From assembly GCA_019649035.1 (NCBI GenBank), contig BMAT01003158.1:1-25041 (forward strand): 25,041 bases of DNA, written 5' to 3'. Positions 9,462 to 18,684 of the stretch are shown in pieces. Both the position numbers and the translations under genes were made by a program. Position 1 is the first letter of the stretch. Each line of letters starts with the position of its first letter. The DNA comes from Elysia marginata. Lineage: Eukaryota > Mollusca > Gastropoda > Plakobranchidae. The notes below the pieces were generated by a model. That model had not been told where the DNA came from. It saw only the letters and a program-made list of their open reading frames with translations, and did not search any database.

Positions 9462-10025
9462 GTAAGTTATGTAAAAAAACCTCATACCTTATTATTATTA
9501 CGTTGATTCGAAAAGTATTTCCTAACAAACAGTATGGATTGAAAGGGACAGTCCAGTCTACATATTTCAAACCGCACAATTTTGGCTTTGGATTATCTAA
9601 AATTTTAATCATTATAATACATAACAAGAGAAAGACAAAATCGGTTATCTCGATAAACATGTGTTTTTAAATAAACAGGTGTTTGAATTATTTAGATTTA
9701 AATTATTTGGACTTAACTTTATAGTCAAGTTTTGCAGTCTTTGCTCCCAATAAAAATTCCAATGCCTAGTGAGATAACATTTTAACTGTCAAAACTACAT
9801 CTTTTTGCATTTTTACTTTGTGAAGTATGAGTGAATATTTTTAAAAATCACAAAATAATTATGTGAATAGCAGGTATTCCAAATGTCAGCTTCTCCATCT
9901 TCTCCTGTTTTTGTCATCCCTTTTATGATATCTCTATTGCATGATTTATATCTATGACATTAATTTTTTGAGAGATGCAATGTTTGACTTATTTTTCCTT
10001 TTTTATTTAATCATTTGGCATACCT

Positions 10026-10033
10026 GTAGTAGC
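10026..10033 (+). repeat. Target site duplication, left
   Basis: GTAGTAGC is identical to 10510-10517 and flanks MITE copy 2. Confidence 0.75.
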
Positions 10034-10509
10034 AGACCTGCTATTCGTACAGATTAAATCAGTATTATATTGACTATTTGGCCAAATACTAGAAAATACT
10101 GATTTTCAGACTTTTCTTTTTTTAAACAAAATACTGGTTTTTACTGCTTAGCAATTACCACCCATAGAGCAAAATTTCAAAGAGTGAATTCCCAGTTATT
10201 TTTTTTTCACTTTTTGACAATCCGAACATTATGTTATTAATACATGTACCAACATGCTTTGCGGTATCTTTACTGTATTATAACATCGATCATGGTAGTT
10301 TTTAATAGCTAATTTTTTTTCCTTTTTTTTATTCCTAAAAAGTTTAAATTGTGATGGCTACAATAAAATAGAACTGTTACTAGAGCACTTACAGAAAAGT
10401 GTAAGAGTTTGTGAGTCCTGGTACACGGTAATACAGATTTTCTAAATCCTAAATACTGATTTTTTTAGCTCAATCATACTGAATTTCCAATTTGAGGAGT
10501 GGCAGGTCT
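10034..10509. mobile_element. Inverted-repeat MITE, copy 2, with 8-base target duplication
   Basis: This 476-base non-coding element starts AGACCTGCTATTC and ends GAGTGGCAGGTCT, which are imperfect terminal inverted repeats. It is flanked by the perfect direct repeat GTAGTAGC (10026-10033 and 10510-10517). An 8-base duplication is typical of the hAT superfamily, so it is probably a non-autonomous hAT-like element. The ends could be placed one base further out. The inner ends resemble copy 1 at 374-819. Confidence 0.78.
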
Positions 10510-10517
10510 GTAGTAGC
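10510..10517 (+). repeat. Target site duplication, right
   Basis: GTAGTAGC is identical to 10026-10033. Confidence 0.75.
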
Positions 10518-11532
10518 AACTTCTGTGATAGCCGTGCAAGATATTATTTTTTCCCCATTGGGACAATTTTTAAGTATATGTCTGCAGCCTTGCTATTCTA
10601 GTTGTGTAGTATGGCCAAAAGTTGGATTCTGACCAAGTAAATTTTATTTGTATAACCAAACCTACCCTTCTAACGACCTCTTGAATTATCTATAATGGCG
10701 GCCCATTCCCCTAACTGTACTTTTTTTCCTTAGTTTTGTTACCACCCACCCAATTCAAAATTTGGAACCTTATCTACCAACTAGCAAAGAAAAACAAATC
10801 AGTGTTACAATTCAGCAGATATGAGCTTCTATCTGTTTAGGACTAATTATACTCATGCAATGCCCGTAACTTTTCCTTTGACAAGGAAATCCATGTACTC
10901 ACATTAAACACCTAGGGCCTATTTTTTATTACACCTGTCTTTGACATTGGTTTCTTAATTCAGTTTTCTTTTCTCAATTGAACCCTCAACCAAGTAAAGA
11001 GTATCACCTATACTGGTTTGTTCTTGGAACTTTCCTGTTTCTAGGAATCTCACTCATGACAGTAGACAACTGAGTCCTGGCCGAAGGGTGCAATCTAACG
11101 TCAAACCTAAAAATACTTTTTAATACGTAGCCCTACTTCATTTGATGTGGTTTAAAAGATCTAAAACTTGAGAGTTGGCCTACCATTCAGATATTCAGCC
11201 ATGAGCTTACTGATAATAAGAAGGGTTAATACGATGAAAAATTACGACTTTAGGAGCAGTGCAGTGAGTATCTTAGGTTCAGTCCAGACATTTTGAACCA
11301 CATGAGAACAAAATTTAACTTTGGATTATCCTATTTCAACTTATCAGTATACTTTACCAAAGATGAATAAGATTTGTTTTATAAATTTAGTTTAAATTGA
11401 ACTAGTATTTGAATTATCTTGACTTGAGTTGCCTGCACTCGACTGAACTGCATAAGACATCCATTTGTTCAAGACAAACCTCTTTTGTTTGTGACTTTCA
11501 TTGTTTGCCATGGACAGTTTGACATCATGCAT

Positions 11533-11832
11533 GTCTTGCAACCAGTCAAAATGAGTCTAAAGTATGAAAATGGAATGTAGTAAGATGGTGGTACCTCAGA
11601 AAAGCTGATTTTCCCTACTAACAAATACAACAAAGAGAAAAGCTCCATCAATCTTCTGTGTCAAGTTATAGTCGTTTTAAATTAGCATGATTAGAACTTG
11701 TGAAATTTCAGAAAGGGGAGAAAATTATTTTTAAAGTTTAGACACACCTACTAAACTTTGAAAGCCTATGTCTCAAAACTGGGCCTTGAGACTTAAGACT
11801 TATTCAGATAGAGATTAGAATTTGAGACATTG
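11533..11832 (+). repeat. Dispersed repeat R2, copy 1
   Basis: The stretch begins gtcttgcaacca and includes the near-identical block atttcagaaaggggagaaaa and then actaaactttgaaagcctat. The same blocks occur in the same order and orientation at 17090-17524. No coding potential is evident and the family is unknown. Confidence 0.65.
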
Positions 11833-12063
11833 GTTTTTTCTCCTCGTTTCCCAGATAGTGATATGGACAAACAAAAAATTTAAAGAACCATGATATTATA
11901 AAATTTGGAGGCTCAGAAAATTGCTTTATTTGAAATATCAGCACCTCTTAGTCTGACTCATCAAGATTGGTTGCAAGGAACTAACAAAATAATTATGTTT
12001 TTCAAAACAAGAGCAGTGCTGACAAATCATTAATAAAAGAACGTCTCAAATCTTTTTCCTCAG

Positions 12064-12156
12064 GATCTGTTGTACCTTCTCAAAAATGTAGAGAATGAGA
12101 TTGAACTGTGTGAGAGTAATCTGAAGGAAGAGAACGAAAAACGCAAAAAATATAAG
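12064..12156 (+). CDS. BAP1: BAP1 exon g: ULD, first helix
   Basis: The exon is 31 codons in phase 0 at both ends, with acceptor tcctcag and donor gtatgt. It encodes [16 protein letters not shown] followed by [13 protein letters not shown]. It matches human ELLALLKCVEAEIANY and LKEEVEKRKKFK, the start of the UCH37-like domain that binds the DEUBAD of ASXL proteins. EKRKKYK overlaps the equivalent of a human nuclear localisation signal. Confidence 0.95.
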
Positions 12157-12710
12157 GTATGTTCATTGTTAAGATGTAGATATTGTGTAGGATTGCAAGT
12201 TTGTTTTTTTTTTTAAATTTTTAGGCAGTTTTCTTCTTCCAAAAAAGCAGGAAAATTTGAAAAAGTTTAGACATGTTCAAGAAAACTCTCCAACCTTAAG
12301 ATTTAAACTCTTCTTTTGGATTGTACAGTCATACCTACCCTTTTTCTTGATCTAGCAAATAATCTATAGGAGCAGATGTTGGTTATCAGAGCCAGGAAGA
12401 GCACTTTATAGAGGTATTAAAATTTTTCTGCTTTTGTGCATAAAGCACTTGCATCCCTGATTGTGGAAGGAAAAAAAACTGTCAGAAAATTATAGAAATG
12501 GGAATATGCTGTTTCTCTTTTTTTTTCCTTATGGATTTCATTTATGCAAAGATAGTTGACTTATACCAATTGAAAAGAAGCTAGCTCGTAACTGCTATTG
12601 AGTTCTTCTAAAAGCTTATTCTACATCATCTTATTTTTGCTCCTATTTCAAAGCCATCTTAACCAGGCTTGAATTTCTGACAAGTTCCTTTTTTTGCCAT
12701 AAATTTGTAG
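12157..12710 (+). other. BAP1 last intron
   Basis: The intron is 554 bases and AT-rich. I see no further feature. Confidence 0.85.
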
Positions 12711-12956
12711 ATTGATGCTTGTCGGAGAACCCATAACTACGATCAGTTCATCATGACATTTCTGTCTATGTTGGCTGAACAAGGCCTGCTTGGAGAACTC
12801 ATGGAAGAGAACATGGCCATTAAAAAGCCTGGCGGGACAGGGGCGGCTGGTGGAAACAACTCCTCTGCTGGCTCCAAAATCGCCAAAAAGGCTCAGTTCA
12901 GTGTTGGTGCTAAAAAGAAGAAATCAGCCAAGATAAAAAAGAAGGGCAAGAGATAA
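12711..12956 (+). CDS. BAP1: BAP1 last exon: ULD end and lysine-rich tail
   Basis: This exon has acceptor aaatttgtag, enters in phase 0 and ends with TAA at 12954-12956. It encodes [20 protein letters not shown] and then [15 protein letters not shown], the most conserved part of the ULD (human [20 protein letters not shown]). After the domain the tail diverges. It has a Gly/Ala/Ser stretch and then [14 protein letters not shown], where human BAP1 ends in an Arg/Lys-rich tail. The tail probably binds nucleosomal DNA or acts in nuclear import, by analogy with the human protein. Confidence 0.95.
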   Translation: MDACRRTHNYDQFIMTFLSMLAEQGLLGELMEENMAIKKPGGTGAAGGNNSSAGSKIAKKAQFSVGAKKKKSAKIKKKGKR

Positions 12957-13651
12957 AAGAGAAGCTCTTGCCATTAGCTGTTGGTTGTTGTTACACATTA
13001 CTTGTACTTTAGTTGTAGGTATCTTGTGTTTTGAGAATTTCATTGAAATAGGTGCTTTTGATATGGATCTAAGTATGAGCTGAACTAGATGATTAGCTGT
13101 TAATTGGAGTGTTGATTGATAAGTGTAGAGTTATGTTGGTTCAAAAGTGGTTGTGGGCTAAACGTGTAAGGTATGTTCTTATTCTGACATGGTATTTTGC
13201 ATGTTTAGCTTTTGTTTTTTTTGTTTTTGTTTGTTTGTTTTGGCTTGGTCACACTCAACCCAAATTATCTTGGAATGCTCAGGTGAACTTTTTGAGAAGG
13301 AAAAAAATATTTGATGTCATTTTAGGACTTATTACACTTCCAAAGAAATACCCACAAAGTCATTTGCCAGAATTTGCATGAATTTATGATGGTTGCAAAT
13401 TTGCAACCTCGAGCACTTGAGCAGTAAAAGTTTGAAATTGAGTAGTTCTAAAGTTGCAACTCTGGACAGCAGCCTTAACAAAATTAAGCTTTGCTCATGT
13501 GTAATGTTTTAGAATTCAAACATTGTAAAGCCAAAATTCTTTGAAGTATGTGGAAATGATTTTTAACTTTGTTCTTACAAGTCAATAGAAATAGAAATTC
13601 AAAACGTCTTTGTTGTGATTTAGATTCACACAACCTGTCAAAGATACTGAA

Positions 13652-13657
13652 AATAAA
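13652..13657 (+). terminator. Candidate poly(A) signal, proximal
   Basis: This is the first AATAAA after the BAP1 stop codon, about 700 bases downstream. It sits in an A-rich stretch, which also makes chance occurrence likely. Confidence 0.35.
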
Positions 13658-13781
13658 AAAAAACAACAAAAAAACTGCAAGTTTGATTCACAGCATGTAA
13701 AAATGCTGGGGTTTTCACAGTTACCAGATAAGGTGAAAAAGAAAAATATGAAACTTGAAGTATTTAGCGCAGTTCTTAGAA

Positions 13782-13787
13782 AATAAA
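13782..13787 (+). terminator. Candidate poly(A) signal, distal
   Basis: This is a second AATAAA, about 130 bases beyond the first. Either or neither could define the end of the BAP1 transcript. Confidence 0.3.
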
Positions 13788-13799
13788 AGATATTATACA

Positions 13800-14149
13800 G
13801 ATATTATACCTTTTTACATTGTAAAAAAACAACAAGTTTTGCCAGAGTAGAAAATCTTACAGTTTTGAAAATATTGGAAAAAATTCACATTAAACATGTG
13901 TGGCTATAAAACCTGTACATTTAATCTTTGTCCTCTCAGCCTTGAGAAATGTAGAGAGTGGATCTTTCTTTGCTAACTTACTGCATACGTTGATAGTGAT
14001 ATTTATCAAAGCAATTCATTTTTTTTTGCACAGCCTCATCTAACATTTTTGACATATTGTTTTGCAAAAATGTTTCTTACTCATACCACATTTGCTTTTG
14101 GATGTAAAGCCAGTACGGTGATCCACACTATTGTATCTAACTTTTCGGG
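13800..14149. other. Intergenic stretch, nothing recognised
   Basis: This AT-rich sequence lies between the BAP1 3' end and the piggyBac relic. It may contain the 3' end of that transposon, but I could not find matching terminal inverted repeats or TTAA duplications. Confidence 0.5.
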
Positions 14150-16303
14150 GTGAATCTACATACCGTTTTCTAGGGATTAGAGGAGACATTGTTATCTTCA
14201 ACTGATGACCTTTCTCTCTTTTTTGCCCTGCCTCATTTCACATTAGACACACAACTGAAATTTCTTGAACTTCATGTTATCTTTCTTTGCCGTACCAAGT
14301 TACAACTGATGTTGCCCCTACATAATCTGTGCATTGGATGCAGCAATTTTGATACTGAACCAAAATATATACATATACCACCTCTTCGACCGAATAGGGA
14401 ATGCACATCTAAAAAGTCAACCCCACCCATTGACTCATTGTATACTTGTAGAATGTTTGGTTGAGCAACATGTTTGAAAGCCTTACTTTTCTTATCCCAT
14501 CTGTTTACCATGTCAGTCGGCTCAACTCCAATGTGAGAAGATTAAAGAATGAAAACACATTTTGTGCCGATCCATCTGACTGCTACAACTTTCCTGTCAG
14601 CCTCAACCCTTAAAGCTATTTCACCCCTTCTTTCCTTCTCTAACAGCTTCTCTTCCATTAACTCGCAACCAGGAAACTATTTTTCCTAACAGTGTTAGTA
14701 AATGAATTACACTTTCTCCTAGCTTATCAATCAAAGACATGCCACTAAAAGATTGTCAGCACAAATTTCATAGTTTTCATCTTGAGGTAGTGAAGCTGAG
14801 CTAATCTTTTGACAACATCACCCCCAAGGCCAAGGAAAGTTGCCTTCATCAAGAAAGTGCTGAAGTTTGGTTGTATCTGCTTCAGTAGCAGAGGATCTCG
14901 ATGTAGTCAATGAAGTGGATGCTGCCTAGGGTCGCGATGTAGCCAAGGAAGTGGATGCTGCCTAGGGTCGCGATGTAGCCAAGGAAGTGGATGCTGCCTA
15001 GGGTCACGATGTAGCCAAGGAAGTGGATGCTGCCTAGGGTCGCAATGTAGCCAAGGAAGTGGGTGCTACTGAGGGTGACGGTAGAGTTGATGAAGTGGAT
15101 GCTACCAAGGGTCTCTCGTAGCCAAGGTAGTGGATGCTTCCGAGGGTCGTGGTGGAGCCGATGAAGTGGATGCTGCCAAGGGTCTCACTGGAGGGAGTGG
15201 AGCTGTTGAAGTAGATGCTGCTGAGGAGGTAAATGCAGCAAAGGGTCCTGGAGTCCTTGGAACATTTACAACCTTGCCCTGACAGAGCTCAAAGTCTTGC
15301 AATATGCAAAAGTCATTGGTCCTGGTCCATATTTTAAACCCCCAAGGATGAGGTCACCCTTGAATATGTATACTCTTTAATTTTACTGAATTTACCCTAG
15401 AAAAGAGCCATAATTTTGTCAATTGAGCTGAATTCTGTTGGAACACTGACTTCTAAGCATTGACTTCTTAGCATCTCTAACCATGGGGAAATTTTCCATA
15501 TCTTCCCAAATTTAATTGACTTATCCTGATTATCTGCAAAGTGCATATTTGAAACGGTTATGGTTCATGATATCAGTCACCTTGTTGATGCATTTTTTCC
15601 ACATGTAAGTAGTCCCTTTGACTGTCCAAACAAATCGCACCCATGAACAGGAACATTCTGATAACTTGCCTCAATTTTTTTTTCTTTTTTCCTCACAGTA
15701 CCTTACTAGACTATTGAAAAGAGCAGAGGTTCTTTTGTTCTTCTACTGATTCAATCATTTCATCTATTATAAATTGGTTGAAAAGGTCCACTGGGGATAA
15801 ATCTTCAATGTCATCCCGCAATGGCTGACCCTTAAAGGTGAAATCATTTGAATCAAACCTGCTTTTCTTCCAACAGTAGAAGGGTTTCTTTCTCTTCTTC
15901 TTCTTTGATGTTTTTGTTTCAGCAGTTAGAGTTTTTTTTAGGATGAAGCAGCATTGGCATTGTCCTGAGTCCTTTAACCTGCACACCAACTGGAATTAAA
16001 TTATCATCTCTTTTGTTTTCATCACATTCGGAGGTGTCTAACCATTTCTGGGGCATGAAAGTAGTCGCCATCATCAGTGTCAATTTCATTTTTGTCAGCA
16101 TCCTCTACAAGGTCACTGTCCCAGTCATCAATGACTGTCAAAACATCGATCAATATCAAACATTTCCACCTTGAGGCTGATGTGGTAATGCAGCAGAATT
16201 TGGTAAGATGAAGTGAATAAGTTTTGAAGTTTATTTTTGATGGGAAAAAAAAAGAAAGTATAAACTTTGGATTAGAAACATGTTTTGATAGATCTAGATC
16301 CAC
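14150..16303 (-). pseudogene. piggyBac-type transposase pseudogene
   Basis: Read on the - strand, broken frames give the landmarks of a piggyBac (PGBD / DDE_Tnp_1_7) transposase in the correct order. The N-terminal part has SPVDLFNQF and the EEQ motif (near 15720-15770). Next come NHNRFKYAL and FADNQDK, then KISPWLEMLRSQC. The first catalytic Asp region follows as SSIDKIMALF with a stop where a residue is expected, then HPWGFKIW and LQDFELCQGK (near 15260-15340). After the minisatellite come LGLGGDVVKRLAQ, YEICADNLF (second Asp region), VVAVRWIGTK, RWDKKSKAF and YNESMGGVDFLD, then RWYMYIFWFSIKIAASNA. Several stops and frameshifts show the gene is dead. A - strand acidic stretch (DDWDSDLVEDAD, near 16110-16140) fits the usual N-terminus. 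The ends are approximate. No function is expected. Confidence 0.88.
14900..15250 (-). repeat. 36-base minisatellite inside the piggyBac relic
   Basis: Four units of 36 bases (14900-14935, 14936-14971, 14972-15007, 15008-15043) are nearly identical. About five more diverged units follow to roughly 15250. The array sits between the DFELCQGK and LGLGGDVV motifs of the transposase on the - strand. There the older units read as an Ala/Ser/Thr/Pro-rich linker (ASTSSA). In the same frame the young units each contain a TAG stop. Confidence 0.85.
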
Positions 16304-17089
16304 ATCTAAATCTATGTAACAATGAGAGAATATAGTTTTTTAATAGCACGATAAATAAAACAACAAACACTAAAGTTAATATTGTACATGCTTTTATTGA
16401 CTTGGTCAGGCACCAAACTACACTGTATTGACCTTTCATTGGCTATGGTCAACTCTTTTTTAGACAAAATGTACAAACATAATAACAAAATATCAGCTTA
16501 AAGCAACGTGATTAAAAAGCAATCCAGGAAGCAAATTTAAAAAATTTAAATACAAATAAAGAAAGCTAAGGAAAGAAAACAAAAAGGTTTACCATGGCTG
16601 CCCAGAGTTGCCTTTTCACTACTGCTTCACACATGGATTTTTTGGTTCAGTCGCTCAAAATTTGCATTTTTGCCAACCTATTTTGCAAGCCTTAATTTAT
16701 ACTGATCTATTTACAGTCTTATTGTGGAAGCTTTTCCTTTATAATTTTAGATTGGTTTTTTTTTTTTCTAAATAAAAAAAAAATTTGAGACATGAGGCAT
16801 TTGGTACAACTTGGTATATTTACATCGTTTGGTGAGAGATCATCATGTGGGGCTACGTTGGTCAGCAGCCATTTTGTTCTCAGTGACAATTATTAGGAGC
16901 GATGCTCCTTTGTTTATCATAATTGGTTTGAAGTGTCTAAAGTCATGAACCATGATGCAGCGATGAATCAAAATTGAACTTTTTAATGTCTCTGAAGTCA
17001 TTTGAAGATACTTTGCATTTTTGGAGCCGATGGCAGTCCTAAGTTTTAAATTAAGTAGCCTAGTTAAAATATTTAAACATTTTTAAATT
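16304..17089. other. Intergenic stretch, nothing recognised
   Basis: The sequence is AT-rich, with T and A runs around 16750-16785. The 5' end of the piggyBac element may lie here, but I saw no clear inverted terminus. Confidence 0.5.
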
Positions 17090-17524
17090 GTCTTGCAACC
17101 ACTCCAAACGAGTCTTAAGTCGAAATTTGAAGGTAGTCAGATATTGGTATCACAGAAAAGATTATTTTCTCTACTTTCAAACACAACAAACAGAAAAGCT
17201 CTATCATGCTTCTGTATGAAGTTAGAGCTGTTTGAAGTTGGCAGGGTTAGGGCTTGTGGAATTTCAGAAAGGGGAGAAAACAGCACTTAAAATTTAGACG
17301 ACTGTAAAGATATTGAGGCCTTAACAATCATACCAACTTAATTGAAACACCTAAAAAATAAAATGTGAACATCAATTAGGTGTGAAAACTGTTTAGAAAT
17401 AGTTTAAGCTTCAATATGTAACATAAAAAATTTTTGACTTCTAAACACCCACTAAACTTTAAATGCCTATATCTCCAAACTAAGCCTTCCGACTTACAAC
17501 TCATTTGGACAGAATGCGAGACAA
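17090..17524 (+). repeat. Dispersed repeat R2, copy 2
   Basis: This is the counterpart of 11533-11832 in the same orientation, starting gtcttgcaaccac and containing aatttcagaaaggggagaaaa. It carries about 150 bases (roughly 17290-17435) that are absent from copy 1, after which similarity resumes at actaaactttaaatgcctat. The 65-codon frame within it is not a gene. Confidence 0.65.
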
Positions 17525-17832
17525 TTATGTTTTCAATACTTGAAGTGATTTAAATCTTTCAAATCTTTTTTGATTTAAGTTCAGGCATGAATTATATTAT
17601 GACATCTAATGCAACATAGCTATGCTAATGATCATTATATACAATGCAGTCTGCTTCGGAACAGTTAATTCAATTTAAAGTATTAAGCTTTCGTAGTCAA
17701 AGGATACTTTATAAAGAAAAAACTTAAGATCTCAAAACAGTTTAAAGTTATCAGAGTTTAGGCTATATGGGCTCCTCTGTTTAAATATTTTTTTTTGTAG
17801 CAAACCCACATAGTTAATACCTTAAAGTGAGG
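17525..17832. other. Intergenic stretch, nothing recognised
   Basis: About 300 AT-rich bases lie between repeat R2 and the pogo-like element. No feature was recognised. Confidence 0.6.
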
Positions 17833-17834
17833 TA

Positions 17835-18684
17835 CAGTAGTATCCAGTTAAACGCACGGCACTTGGGAGGCTGCAATAGCGTGCGTTTAGGAGATGTGTG
17901 CATTTGTAAAAAGTAAAAAAAATTACTAGATCTAGTTACTTCCCTTTGAATTAAAACGAGAGGATAGAAACCAAGTTGTTTTGCTGGACCAATAAATTGA
18001 CAAGGTATAGACAAGAACATCAAGACATATGATACTGTATGTCTTGTAACCCAGTGGTGTATCACCTGCATGTCAGTTGATTTGGCTTAGCAATTATAGC
18101 ACTGAGATTTCTGCCTGCGACAAACGATAAGCAGTATCTGCAGTGTAAACAATTATGAGAGATACTGCATTTCATTTGTCCACGGCAAATTTGTTGACCA
18201 AAGGGGGGAACCAACTAGAAGGAGGTATGCATGGTCGAGCTGAACGCTACCACAGATATTATAGGCTAGCCTACAGCAGTTTACGTGTCAGTGCGGTATG
18301 GGCGAAGTGTGCGTTGCATCATGATCATATCGCTTGTTGTGCTCTAAGATCTACACAAACCATCCCCGGGCGACAGGCCTTTGTCCACCTTTTACCCTCC
18401 ATGCCTCCATCTTCACACCCCTGGACCACGCCTTCCGAACCCAAAACATGTAAATGTAGCATTGTAGTGGTGATGACAAAGGAAGATGAGAATCCCTGCT
18501 CAGTGATTCTGGCTTTTTCCGCTAGTCTCAGTGGTTGCCTGATCCACTAATTCTTACCGATTTCATAAATCATAGCGTCGTTTAGGGTATACAGATCATA
18601 TAGAAAAAAATCAGTCATAGCGATTTGGCATTAAATAAACCGTGGCGTGCATTTATTTGAAGTGTGTTTGACCAGATACTGCTG
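17835..18684. mobile_element. pogo/Tigger-like non-autonomous element with TA duplication
   Basis: This 850-base element is flanked by TA on both sides (17833-17834 and 18685-18686). The 5' end is CAGTAGTATCCAGTTAAACG. The reverse complement of the 3' end is CAGCAGTATCTGGTCAAACA. The terminal repeats match at 18 of 23 positions and all five differences are transitions. Ends starting CAGT with TA duplications are typical of the pogo/Tigger branch of Tc1-mariner. Subterminal direct copies of gcgtgcgttta and gcgtgcattta are also present. A 131-codon + strand frame (18155-18550) lies inside but has no transposase features that I recognise. Confidence 0.78.

Larger units (their letters stand above)
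9462..12063 (+). other. BAP1 intron between exons f and g
   Basis: The intron is 2602 bases. It contains MITE copy 2 (10034-10509), one copy of a dispersed repeat also found at 17090 (11533-11832), and two diverged segments that resemble each other (9549-9730 and 11279-11430). I found no coding exon between FTPK and DLL, and the flanking protein sequence is continuous without one. Confidence 0.8.
1078..13800 (+). other. BAP1/Calypso gene, 3' part (gene span)
   Basis: The span covers eight coding exons plus a probable 3' UTR of the BRCA1-associated protein 1 family. BAP1 is a nuclear cysteine protease of the UCH class. With an ASXL partner it forms the Polycomb repressive deubiquitinase that removes ubiquitin from histone H2A. 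The exons are in consistent phase and sum to 1659 bases (552 codons plus stop). Aligning the catalytic His with human H169 puts about 134 residues upstream of the window, so the protein would be near 690 residues (human 729). Introns in order are 105, 827, 1080, 4532, 520, 2602 and 554 bases. The promoter, start codon and catalytic Cys are outside the window. The transcript end is uncertain. Confidence 0.93.
12957..13800 (+). other. Probable BAP1 3' UTR
   Basis: This is the sequence after the stop codon, without a credible gene. A 90-codon frame at 13109-13381 contains a hydrophobic run but has no recognisable family, and its position inside the likely UTR argues against it. The UTR end is inferred from the two candidate polyadenylation hexamers listed separately. 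Neither has been shown to be used. Confidence 0.45.

Noticed and set aside
13109-13381. 90-codon frame with a hydrophobic segment
   Set aside because: It lies in the probable BAP1 3' UTR, in T-rich sequence that gives Phe/Val/Leu runs by composition; no family signature.
14272-14464. A + strand gene at 14189-14464
   Set aside because: It lies opposite the conserved MGGVDFLD region of the piggyBac relic and has no motif of its own.
17835-18684. An autonomous transposon
   Set aside because: At 850 bases with no DDE/D motif in any frame I read, it can only be non-autonomous.
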